From NCBI GenBank assembly GCA_041501225.1, contig JBGQNR010000007.1, positions 1 through 64,000 of the forward strand: a stretch of 64,000 nt of DNA. The letters are read 5' to 3'. A model generated the notes under the pieces. That model did no database searches and was not told where the DNA came from. It saw only the letters and a program-made list of their open reading frames with translations. This document shows, one piece after another, positions 17,262 to 25,030 of this stretch. The position numbers were made by a program, and so were the translations under genes. Each line of letters opens with the position of its first letter. Position 1 is the first letter of the stretch. This DNA comes from JAFNAG01 sp041501225 (GTDB lineage Bacteria > Acidobacteriota > UBA6911).

Positions 17262-17933
17262 ATGCTGGGCAAAGTCTGGGCGGTCTTCCGAAAAGATCTT
17301 CTCATCGAGCTGCGGACCAAGGACTCGCTCAATGCCATGTTGTTCTTCGGCATTGTGGTGCTGGTGGTCTTCAACTTTGCGCTCGAGTCGGCGCGCGAAA
17401 CCATTCGCGAGGCGGTGCCCGGCGTGCTGTGGGTGGCCTTCGTTTTTTCAGGCACTCTCGGCCTCAACCGGATGTTCGCAGCGGAAAAGGAAAACAGTTG
17501 CCTGCAGGGGCTGTTGATGGTGCCCATGGACCGCGGCATCATCTACCTCGGGAAGACACTGGCGGCCACTGTTTTCATGCTCATCGCCGAGGCCGTAATC
17601 TTTGTTTTCAGCCTCGTCTTCTTCAATTTGACGGTGTGGGCCGAAATCCCTTACCTGATCCTGGTATTCTTGATAGGCACACTTGGCTTTACAGCAGTGG
17701 GCACGCTTTTGTCGGCGATATCGGCGAACACCAGAATGCGCGAACTACTTCTCCCTCTGATCTTGTTTCCTGTCGTGCTGCCCATCCTGGTTAATGCGGT
17801 CGAAGCCACGCGCATTATCATCAACACCGTTGATTATGGTGCACTGAAGCTCCCCATGACGATCATGTCCGCATTCACAATCATATTCGGGACGCTGGCG
17901 TACCTGCTCTTCGATTTCGTTCTGGAGGATTGA
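17262..17933 (+). CDS. ccmB: Haem exporter permease CcmB
   Basis: A 223-aa membrane protein with six predicted membrane segments. The opening (MLGKVWAVFRKDLLIELRTK) and the segment FSGTLGLNRMFAAEKENSCL are characteristic of CcmB. I place the start at ATG 17262, with GGAGGAACG upstream and one base after the ccmA stop; an in-frame ATG at 17238 would overlap ccmA. It forms the CcmA2-CcmB2 transporter with the gene before it and interacts with CcmC encoded three bases downstream. Confidence 0.9.
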   Translation: MLGKVWAVFRKDLLIELRTKDSLNAMLFFGIVVLVVFNFALESARETIREAVPGVLWVAFVFSGTLGLNRMFAAEKENSCLQGLLMVPMDRGIIYLGKTLAATVFMLIAEAVIFVFSLVFFNLTVWAEIPYLILVFLIGTLGFTAVGTLLSAISANTRMRELLLPLILFPVVLPILVNAVEATRIIINTVDYGALKLPMTIMSAFTIIFGTLAYLLFDFVLED

Positions 17934-17936
17934 GCG

Positions 17937-18626
17937 ATGGAGCAACCCAAATATAAGAATCTCGATGCCGTCCTGGGAGGTCTGCTTCTGGTCGGCATGA
18001 TCCTGGCGATCTATATGGCCTTCCTCGAGGCTCCGCGTGAACGGACCATGGGGGATCTCCAACGCATATTTTACTTTCACGTGCCCTCGGGCATGATGGG
18101 ATTGGCTGCGTTCGCAGTGAATTTTGTCGCTTCGCTGATGTATTTGATCAAGAAGAACCGCAAGTGGGACAGCCTCGCGCTTTCGGCAACGGAAGTCGGC
18201 CTGATGTTCTTCACCGTCGTTTTGGTGACCGGGCCGATCTGGGCAAAGCCAGTATGGTTTGTCTGGTGGACCTGGTCGCCCCGACTCACGTCGTCGCTTG
18301 TGCTCTGGATGCTCTACCTGGCCTACATGCTGGTGCGCAATTATGTGCCTGACCCCGAGCGTAGGGCCACGATGTCGGCGGTTTTCGGCATGGTCGCCTT
18401 CGTCGACGCCCCCATTGTCTTTTTTTCCATTCGCTGGTGGCGTGACCAGCACCCGTCGGCCATGCTTGAAACGGGCGAGATCGCGGGGTCGATGTATCCG
18501 GCGTTTTTAACCTGTATCGCGGTGTTCATGCTTCTTCTGATCTATCTCATCCGCCGCCGCTACTTCCTGGAATCGGCGCGCCTCGAGCTGGAGCAGCTCG
18601 AGCGCATGGCCGATTTGGCACGCTGA
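17937..18626 (+). CDS. ccmC: Haem-handling protein CcmC
   Basis: A 229-aa six-segment membrane protein that loads haem onto CcmE. The WWD segment reads VWFVWWTWSPRLTSSLVLW (about residues 104-122), and the flanking periplasmic His residues are present (FYFHVPSG before it and further His near the loop after it). It follows ccmB by three bases and is followed by ccmD after 25 bases, the standard order of the ccmABCD block. Confidence 0.92.
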   Translation: MEQPKYKNLDAVLGGLLLVGMILAIYMAFLEAPRERTMGDLQRIFYFHVPSGMMGLAAFAVNFVASLMYLIKKNRKWDSLALSATEVGLMFFTVVLVTGPIWAKPVWFVWWTWSPRLTSSLVLWMLYLAYMLVRNYVPDPERRATMSAVFGMVAFVDAPIVFFSIRWWRDQHPSAMLETGEIAGSMYPAFLTCIAVFMLLLIYLIRRRYFLESARLELEQLERMADLAR

Positions 18627-18651
18627 AAATTAAGATAAGGATCGAATCACT

Positions 18652-18813
18652 ATGGGAACAGTCAACACAATGAATTATCTCTTCGCCGCCTACACGGCCA
18701 TCTGGATCATCCTCGCGGTGTACTTATTTTCGATCCAATCGAGAGAAAAGAAGTTGCGCCAGGAACTCCAAAACCTGAGGCAGCTCGTCGAACGGCAAGC
18801 CTCCAAACGTTGA
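18652..18813 (+). CDS. ccmD: Small membrane protein CcmD
   Basis: A 53-aa protein: one membrane helix (NYLFAAYTAIWIILAVYLF, about 8-26) followed by a basic coiled tail (REKKLRQELQNLRQLVERQA). This is the form of CcmD, which stabilises the CcmABC-CcmE complex. Size, topology and position right after ccmC support the call; sequence conservation in this family is low. aaggatcg precedes the ATG. Confidence 0.82.
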   Translation: MGTVNTMNYLFAAYTAIWIILAVYLFSIQSREKKLRQELQNLRQLVERQASKR

Positions 18814-18816
18814 ACT

Positions 18817-18921
18817 CCGATTTTGGGTTTTGGGTTTTGGGTTTTGGATTGCAGCCGCCGAACTCGAATTGGAACGCGTGAATCCCTTCAATCCAAAATC
18901 CGCGATCCAAAATCCAAAATC
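18817..18921. repeat. Inverted repeat of ttttgggttttgg type after ccmD
   Basis: The left arm is built of repeated gttttgg units (about 18820-18852) and the right arm (about 18888-18921) contains caatccaaaatccgcgatcc and ccaaaatccaaaatc. They can form a long, imperfect hairpin that may end the Ccm transcript. No gene lies in the gap. Confidence 0.55.
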
Positions 18922-18993
18922 ACTTGCGCGCTGGTGCTTGCGTGTGACAAGTTGGGTGCCGCGGATCGCGTACTAACCTCTCCATAAGGAGCG

Positions 18994-20889
18994 ATGCTGA
19001 TGGCCTCATCCAGTTCGCAGCCTCTTGCGGAATTCACTCTCAAAGCGGTATTGGCCGGCATCGTGCTGGGCGTCGTCTTCGGAGCTGCCAATGCTTATCT
19101 GGGCTTGCGGGCTGGCATGACGGTTTCGGCCTCGATTCCGGCGGCCGTCATGACGGTGGCGATTTTCAAGCTCTTCGGCGTCAAAGGAACCATACTCGAA
19201 GCCAACCTGTCCCAGACGATTGGCTCGGCATCGACGGCTCTTGCGACCGGGACGATTTACACCATTCCGGCCTTGTTCCTCTGGGGCATGATTCCGCCCT
19301 ATTTACAGATGGTAGCGCTCTGCTTCCTCGGCGGCGTCCTGGGGCTGGCGGCGATGATTCCGCTGCGCAGGCTCCTCATTGTCGATGCCCACGATGAGTT
19401 GCCGTATCCGGAAGGGACCGCCTGCGCGGTGGTCTTGCGCGCGACCACGGAGGGCTCGACCGGCAGTTCCTGGATTTTCTGGGGCATGGCGGTGGGTGCA
19501 GCGATCAAGCTGCTCATATCCTTGGCCTTCCTGATGCCCAGTGCCGTTAGTTTTGCACTGCCGGTTCTGCCGAAGGCGGAGGTTGCCGTCGAGCTATTCC
19601 CCGCATTCCTGGGGGTCGGATTCATCCTTGGGTATCGGCAGTCGGCCGTGATTGTGGCGGGCTCGCTGGTATCGTCTCTCGTGCTCATTCCGCTGATTGC
19701 CTGGGTTGGCGGCGGCTTGACGCAGCCGCTTTTCCCGGAGACTCAACGGCTTGTTTCGGCGATGACGACGAACGACCTTTGGGCGCGCTACATCCGATAC
19801 ATCGGCGCAGGCGCGGTCGCCACTGCGGGAATTATTACTTTGCTGCGCGGTCTTCCCACCATGGCAGGAGCGTTCGCCGCAGTCGTGCGCGGCCTGCGGA
19901 AAAGCAGCGGCGCCGCGACTGCAGATCTGCTGCCCAATACGGAGCGTGACCTTCCCGGCAGTTTCGTGATCGGCGCGATCGTTTTCGTAATTTTGACCGC
20001 CGCGCTCGTGCCCGGGATCTTTGCCGGCGGCATGGGGCTGTTGCCGCGGGCTGTGTGCGCCACTGGAGTCGGCGTCTTCGGCATGCTCTTGACCGCCGTG
20101 GCTGCGCGCATCGTCGGCATCGTGGGCGTCACCTCGCAACCGACTTCGGGAATCGCGCTGATCACGCTGCTCGGAGTATCCAGCGTCTTTGCCGTGGCCG
20201 GATGGACGGATCCATCGGCGCGCGCTGCCGTATTAACGGTTGGCACCATTGTTGCGATCGCCGCATCCAAGGCGGGGGACATTTCCCAGGATCTCAAGAC
20301 CGGATATCTGGTCGGCGCCACCCCGGCACGGCAACAGTTCGGCCAGATCATCGGAGCGTCGTTCGCATGCTGGGCGGTGGCGGGAACGGTCCTGCTGTTA
20401 GGGACGGCCTACACGTTCGGTTCGAAGGAGATTCCGGCTCCCCAAGCCCTGCTGATGAAAACGATTATTGAAGGCGTTCTTGCCGGGCAACTGCCCTGGG
20501 GCCTCGTGCTCACGGGTGGTGGAGTGGCGTTCGCCGGCATCCTCTGCGGGGTGTCCGGGCTCGCCTTTGCGATCGGCGTCTACCTGCCCCTCGCCTCCAT
20601 GGCCACGATCTACGTCGGCGGTTGCGTGCGCGCGATCGTGGATTGGGCGCGCAAAGGCATGGCCAAGAGTGAGAGCGATCCGGGGATCCTGGCTGCATCG
20701 GGCCTGGTTGCGGGTGAAGGTCTGGCAGGCGTGTTCGTAGCCGGGCTGGTGGCAGCGAAGATTGCGCCCAAATCGATGGAGCCGCGCATCCCCGGCCTTT
20801 CGGGGACATTGCTTGCGCTGGCGACGATTCTGCTGATCGGCATTTTCCTCTACCGCGCTGCCCTGAGCGCGCACCGCGTCAAAAAATAA
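18994..20889 (+). CDS. OPT family oligopeptide transporter
   Basis: A 631-aa membrane protein with about fourteen to sixteen hydrophobic segments. The N-terminal signature LAGIVLGVVFGAANAYLGLR followed by GMTVSASIPAAVM is that of the OPT family, bacterial branch, which imports short peptides or metal-ligand complexes with protons. Also family-like are ELPYPEGTACAVVL and TGYLVGATPARQQFGQIIG. The ATG at 18994 has aaggagcg upstream. It stands alone, so the substrate is not indicated by neighbours. Confidence 0.9.
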   Translation: MLMASSSSQPLAEFTLKAVLAGIVLGVVFGAANAYLGLRAGMTVSASIPAAVMTVAIFKLFGVKGTILEANLSQTIGSASTALATGTIYTIPALFLWGMIPPYLQMVALCFLGGVLGLAAMIPLRRLLIVDAHDELPYPEGTACAVVLRATTEGSTGSSWIFWGMAVGAAIKLLISLAFLMPSAVSFALPVLPKAEVAVELFPAFLGVGFILGYRQSAVIVAGSLVSSLVLIPLIAWVGGGLTQPLFPETQRLVSAMTTNDLWARYIRYIGAGAVATAGIITLLRGLPTMAGAFAAVVRGLRKSSGAATADLLPNTERDLPGSFVIGAIVFVILTAALVPGIFAGGMGLLPRAVCATGVGVFGMLLTAVAARIVGIVGVTSQPTSGIALITLLGVSSVFAVAGWTDPSARAAVLTVGTIVAIAASKAGDISQDLKTGYLVGATPARQQFGQIIGASFACWAVAGTVLLLGTAYTFGSKEIPAPQALLMKTIIEGVLAGQLPWGLVLTGGGVAFAGILCGVSGLAFAIGVYLPLASMATIYVGGCVRAIVDWARKGMAKSESDPGILAASGLVAGEGLAGVFVAGLVAAKIAPKSMEPRIPGLSGTLLALATILLIGIFLYRAALSAHRVKK

Positions 20890-20958
20890 TTTCCAAGACG
20901 CAAAATTCCCAGGAAAATGCAAATTCCTTCTTAGAATCTTTGCGTCTTCGCGTGGTGG

Positions 20959-22140
20959 CTATCCTCTTGCCTGCATGACTTCCTTCATGACTCTTTGCAT
21001 GTTGGACACCGCCCGCCGGAGTTTCTCTAGCGAGCAGGTCAGAGCCAGGCGGATGTGGCCGGCGCCGCACTTGCCGAAGCACTCCCCGGCCACAGTCACG
21101 ACGCCGGCTTTCTGCAACAGCAGGTTCGATAGCTGGTAGCCGTCCATGCCGGTGGCACGCGCGTCAACAAAGACATAAAAGGCGCCCTCCGGCATGAGGC
21201 AAGAGAAGCCGGGGATCTGATTCACCTCCGGGGCCAGGTAATCCCTCCGCCTCTTCAACTCGGCGACCATGGCAAGGGAAGGGCCCGGATCGCCGGTCAG
21301 CGCTGCAAGAGCACCGTATTGCGTGAAGGTGGCGACTGAAGTAATCAGGAACAGGTGGTAACGCAGCATCGGATCGATCAGCGCCCGCGGTCCCAGGACA
21401 TAGCCGAGGCGCCAACCGGTCATCGACCAGAATTTCGAAAAACCATTCAGGATGAGCGTTCTCTTTTTCATCCCCGGCAGGCATGCAATGCTGGTGTGGC
21501 GGGCAGGAGGATAGATGATCTTTTCGTAAATCTCGTCGCTGGCAACGATCAGATCGTGTTTTTCCGCCAGCGCAGCAATCCTCTCGAGGACCTCCGGTTT
21601 GGTGACTGAACCGACAGGATTGGAGGGACTGACAAGCATGATCATCCGGGTCCGCGGCGTGATCTTGCCCGCAATCTCGTCGATATCCGGCTGGAATCCG
21701 TTGGCCGCGGTCAGCGTATAGCTGACGGGTTCCGCAAACGCGCAAATGGCATTCACTTCATAGTTGAGCCAGCCAGGATCTGGAATCAGGATCTGATCAC
21801 CGGGATTGAGCAACGCGTTCATCGAGAGGTAGACCGCCTCGCAGACCCCATTGGTAACAATCACCTCGGAAGCCGGATCGTACTCCAGGCGATACTCATC
21901 GATGAATTTGCGCGCAATCGCCCGCCGCAATTCGGGAATGCCGGCATTGGGGCAGTAGTGATGCTTGCCTGCGCGCAGGGCTTCCACGCAGGCTTCCACC
22001 ACGTGCGCGGGCGAGTCGAAGTCGGGCCTGCCGATCTCGAGATGGATGACTTCTTTGCCTTCCCGCTCCATTCGTTCGGCGGCTTCCACCATTTGTCGAA
22101 TCGCGGAATTCGGGATGCGTTGCGATTTGATCGATTCCAT
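20959..22140 (-). CDS. Class I/II PLP-dependent aminotransferase
   Basis: A 393-aa cytosolic enzyme of PLP fold type I, aspartate/aromatic aminotransferase-like. The PLP-binding Lys lies in GFSKFWSMTGWRLGYVLG (about residue 235), preceded by the cofactor Asp/Tyr motif ASDEIYEKI and by VSPSNPVGS. The N-terminal GRPDF motif and a C-terminal Arg (GHIRLALTCS) for the substrate carboxylate are present. The specific substrate cannot be told. It converges on the OPT gene with only 69 bases between, an area with a weak hairpin (aagacgcaaaatt... / ...aatctttgcgtctt). Confidence 0.9.
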   Translation of the reverse strand: MESIKSQRIPNSAIRQMVEAAERMEREGKEVIHLEIGRPDFDSPAHVVEACVEALRAGKHHYCPNAGIPELRRAIARKFIDEYRLEYDPASEVIVTNGVCEAVYLSMNALLNPGDQILIPDPGWLNYEVNAICAFAEPVSYTLTAANGFQPDIDEIAGKITPRTRMIMLVSPSNPVGSVTKPEVLERIAALAEKHDLIVASDEIYEKIIYPPARHTSIACLPGMKKRTLILNGFSKFWSMTGWRLGYVLGPRALIDPMLRYHLFLITSVATFTQYGALAALTGDPGPSLAMVAELKRRRDYLAPEVNQIPGFSCLMPEGAFYVFVDARATGMDGYQLSNLLLQKAGVVTVAGECFGKCGAGHIRLALTCSLEKLRRAVSNMQRVMKEVMQARG

Positions 22141-22221
22141 CGCTTATTCCTCCAGTCCGTGCACTTCACCGCGGACGGCCAAAAAAATCAAGACATTTTG
22201 CAGGATATCCCGCAAAAGCCT

Positions 22222-22643
22222 GCCACGAAGGACACGGTGTGAAATATCCGCAACATAAAAGCCTCAACGCAGTCCCTCATGCACCGGGGGTGCACCCAGG
22301 TGCATGAAAATGTTGTGCTCTCATCACGCTTTTCCTGCGCCGCCCTTTCAGGGCTCTTGCCAGCTCGATCCCCTGTTCCCAGGGCTCACGCCCTGGGCTT
22401 TGCTGCGCCACCCCTTCGGGGTTTTCGCAGGGGTGAAATGCTTAGTCCTGAAAGGGCGGGACAGAAATAGACGAGTTGATCGGCACCGTAATTGGTCCTA
22501 TTTTCGGAACAGAGGCCGCAGAGGATTTTTTGCATGTAAATGACTTTTCTCTGCGACCTCTGCGTTGAGGTTTTGCTTGTCTTTGCTTTACGGCAAAGAT
22601 TTGTACGTAAGTAGGACACAAATCTTTTGGTGTCCTTCGTGGC
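22222..22643. repeat. Composite nested palindromic repeat (families B and C)
   Basis: The outer arms gccacgaaggacac (22222-22235) and gtgtccttcgtggc (22630-22643) are perfect inverted copies 394 bases apart. Inside are a family B arm (tctctgcgacctctgcgttg), the hairpin tgcaccgggggtgcacc near 22282, and a complete family C repeat (about 22341-22458) with gcccagggcgtgagccctgg-type palindromes. The gap 22141-22680 contains nothing else. Reading frames across it are repeat translations. Confidence 0.65.
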
Positions 22644-22680
22644 GGCTTTTGTTTTGCTGGGCACATCTGAGGTGCAAAGA

Positions 22681-24258
22681 TCAGATGATGAAGTCAGGCG
22701 CCCGTTTTCGCTTGCGGGTGCGGCGGGCGCTGTGGATGGATTTACAGATGACGGCGGTGATGTCGTCGGTCTGCGGCATGCCGTCCGAGAAGTCCCGGAC
22801 TGCCCGGTGGAGGCCTCCCACGATCTTCCGCGAGGGTTCCTGGCGGTGAGCCTGGATGAACTCGAGCGCGCGATGAACCCCGAAACAGGCCTGATCCGGT
22901 CTCTCCGCTTCGGTTATCCCATCCGTGATCAGAGCCAATGACTCGCCAGGCTCCAGCCGGATCTCTTCGCTGAAAGTGTATCTCTGTTTCTGGAACAGAC
23001 CTAAAGGGACATCTGTGGCATCCAATGTACGTTTAACCGTGCCATCCTCAGCCAGGATGTAGCCCGGCAAATGACCCGCGCTTGCATAGACTAGGGACTT
23101 CGAGGCAGGATCGAGGCGGCAAAATACCAGGGTCGCGTAGCTCTCCTGCTTAAGGTCGGAGACCAGAGCGCTGTTCAGCAATGTAAAAACTTCCCCCAGG
23201 TCAGGACTCTTCCAGGCGAATGCCCTCAGGGATGCGCGCAACTCAACCATCAGCAGCGCCGAACTGATCCCGTGGCCACAAACGTCTCCCACGGAGATGC
23301 CGATGCGCCCCCGAGGCAAGGGCACGAAATCAAAATAGTCGCCACCCGTGGCATCCGCAGGAAATGAGGCGCCGGCGATATCGAAACCTTCGATCTGCGG
23401 CGGAGCCACTTTGTAGAAGCGCTGCTGCACCGAGCGCGCCAGCTTCATCTGGTATTCCTGCTCCTGCAGCTTTCTCGTTTCGGTTACATCCTTGACCACC
23501 GAAACGTAATGGGTGATGGTTCCCGGGGCATCCCGCATGGGAGTGATGGTCTGTTCGGCAAAATAGATCTCGCCGTTTTTCTTCCGGTTGGCGATCGTGG
23601 CACGGAAGGCGTTTCCGGAAGTAATCGTGGACCACAATTCCTGGTAGAACGCGGCATCGTGGACGCCCGATTTGAGCATGGAAGGCGAGCGGCCCAGGAT
23701 CTCCTCGCGCGCGTAGCCTGTGGTTGACTCAAACGCTGGGTTGACGTATTCAATCAAACCGCTCGTGTTGGTGATGAGGATGCTGTCGGCAGTCTGCTCT
23801 ACAGCGTTGGTCAGGGTTCGGATCCTCTGTTCCGCCTTTTTGCTCTTGGTGATGTCGTGGAACACCACAATCCCGCCGCACAATTCGTTCTCCTCGTTGA
23901 GCAGCGGGCGCGCCTTCACAAGAATGCAGATGCCCTCCGGGCGTTTCACATTACGAATCAGGATCTCGGTTTCCTCAACGATTTCCCCGCGGAGCGCGCG
24001 CGCCAACGGCAGTTGATGGGACGGAAAGAGTGTCACTCCGTCAGGCTGATAACAGCCATAAACCTCAGACCATGCCCGAAAATCCACATCCTCGGGTCCA
24101 ATTCCCAGGATGGCTTGAGCGGCACGATTGAAGAAGAGGAACTTGCCATTCGTGTCAGCCGCAATGACCCCTTCCGCCAGGTTTTGGATAATAGATTTCA
24201 AAATCTTAAGTTCTGTAAGTAGCGGTAAGGCAGATTGTTCACTGAACGCAGAAGCCAT
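22681..24258 (-). CDS. PAS sensor serine phosphatase of the SpoIIE/RsbU type
   Basis: A 525-aa cytosolic signalling protein with two PAS domains (about 20-145 and 146-270) and a PP2C/SpoIIE phosphatase domain (about 295-510). Metal-binding acidic residues are visible in GGDYFDFVPL, SVGDVCGHG and ITDGITEAER. Such enzymes dephosphorylate anti-anti-sigma factors and so free an alternative sigma factor. No anti-sigma kinase or STAS gene lies next to it, so its partner is elsewhere. The 5' region is AT-rich (24380-24420), unlike the rest of the window. Confidence 0.9.
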   Translation of the reverse strand: MASAFSEQSALPLLTELKILKSIIQNLAEGVIAADTNGKFLFFNRAAQAILGIGPEDVDFRAWSEVYGCYQPDGVTLFPSHQLPLARALRGEIVEETEILIRNVKRPEGICILVKARPLLNEENELCGGIVVFHDITKSKKAEQRIRTLTNAVEQTADSILITNTSGLIEYVNPAFESTTGYAREEILGRSPSMLKSGVHDAAFYQELWSTITSGNAFRATIANRKKNGEIYFAEQTITPMRDAPGTITHYVSVVKDVTETRKLQEQEYQMKLARSVQQRFYKVAPPQIEGFDIAGASFPADATGGDYFDFVPLPRGRIGISVGDVCGHGISSALLMVELRASLRAFAWKSPDLGEVFTLLNSALVSDLKQESYATLVFCRLDPASKSLVYASAGHLPGYILAEDGTVKRTLDATDVPLGLFQKQRYTFSEEIRLEPGESLALITDGITEAERPDQACFGVHRALEFIQAHRQEPSRKIVGGLHRAVRDFSDGMPQTDDITAVICKSIHSARRTRKRKRAPDFII

Positions 24259-24461
24259 AGGTGCCTTTCCTATAACGAAACAGTTGGAGCAATTCTACAA
24301 CCCTACGCCTCTATCGGGCCGATTTCAACCTGGGACTGAAGCCGGAGTCTATCCCGATGGGATTTACCTGCGGCAGAATGTCATTAAGGTATTGTAAACA
24401 ATCATTATATTGTTATTGAAAGGGGAGATCTCCTGGCAGTGCAGGCGATCAGACGACTGCG

Positions 24462-24890
24462 CTATTTGCGCGCCAGCCAGACCGCCATTTCGCCTGCCCC
24501 GCGATTCGCCCAGGCATAGTACGGAATGGCCAGGAATTCCTGTTCGGTCTTGCCTGCAGCAGTGCCTCCGGATCTGTTGGCCGCCAACGCCCTTCTTTTG
24601 ACGACGACGATCCCTTTGAGCAGGTCGGCGCGGTATGCCGCCTTGAGAGGCATCTCGTCAGGCAGCACCAGGCTGAGAGCCCGGCCGGTTTCCTCGTTTT
24701 TCTGCTGGATGAAAGGGATGGTCACCGTGCGATTGGTTTCGAGGCGGGGCTGCCAGAACTCATCGGCAACCGTAACGCGCGTGAAAGGCACGGGGCGCAA
24801 TGCATAATCTCTATTCTCCTGCGCCCCAAGCCCCACGACGGCCAGGGCAAAAACGAATAGCAGACGGATGACTTTCCCGAGACCCTTCAT
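24462..24890 (-). pseudogene. GH127-type glycosidase remnant with in-frame internal deletion
   Basis: A 142-aa open frame made of the two ends of a much larger enzyme. Residues 1-24 are a signal peptide; about 25-69 (VPFTRVTVADEFWQPRLETN onwards) match the start of GH127/DUF1680 beta-L-arabinofuranosidase-like proteins; from about residue 70 it continues with their extreme C-terminus (AYRADLLKGIVVV, then IPYYAWANRGAGEMAVWL). Intact members have 600 or more residues, so the catalytic barrel is gone. The frame is unbroken across the join after NEETGR, so a small exported protein could still be made. I regard it as a decayed gene. Confidence 0.8.
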
Positions 24891-25030
24891 TTTCTCTCTT
24901 CATGCTGAAAAACGTTAAGGAATGGCGGTCCCATCGTAATCGAATCCACCCTGTCGCGTGGCTGTTTATTCTCGGTTCTGATTGGGCTAGTATGGGGCTA
25001 CTTCGCCATTGATATTGCCGGGATGGGACC

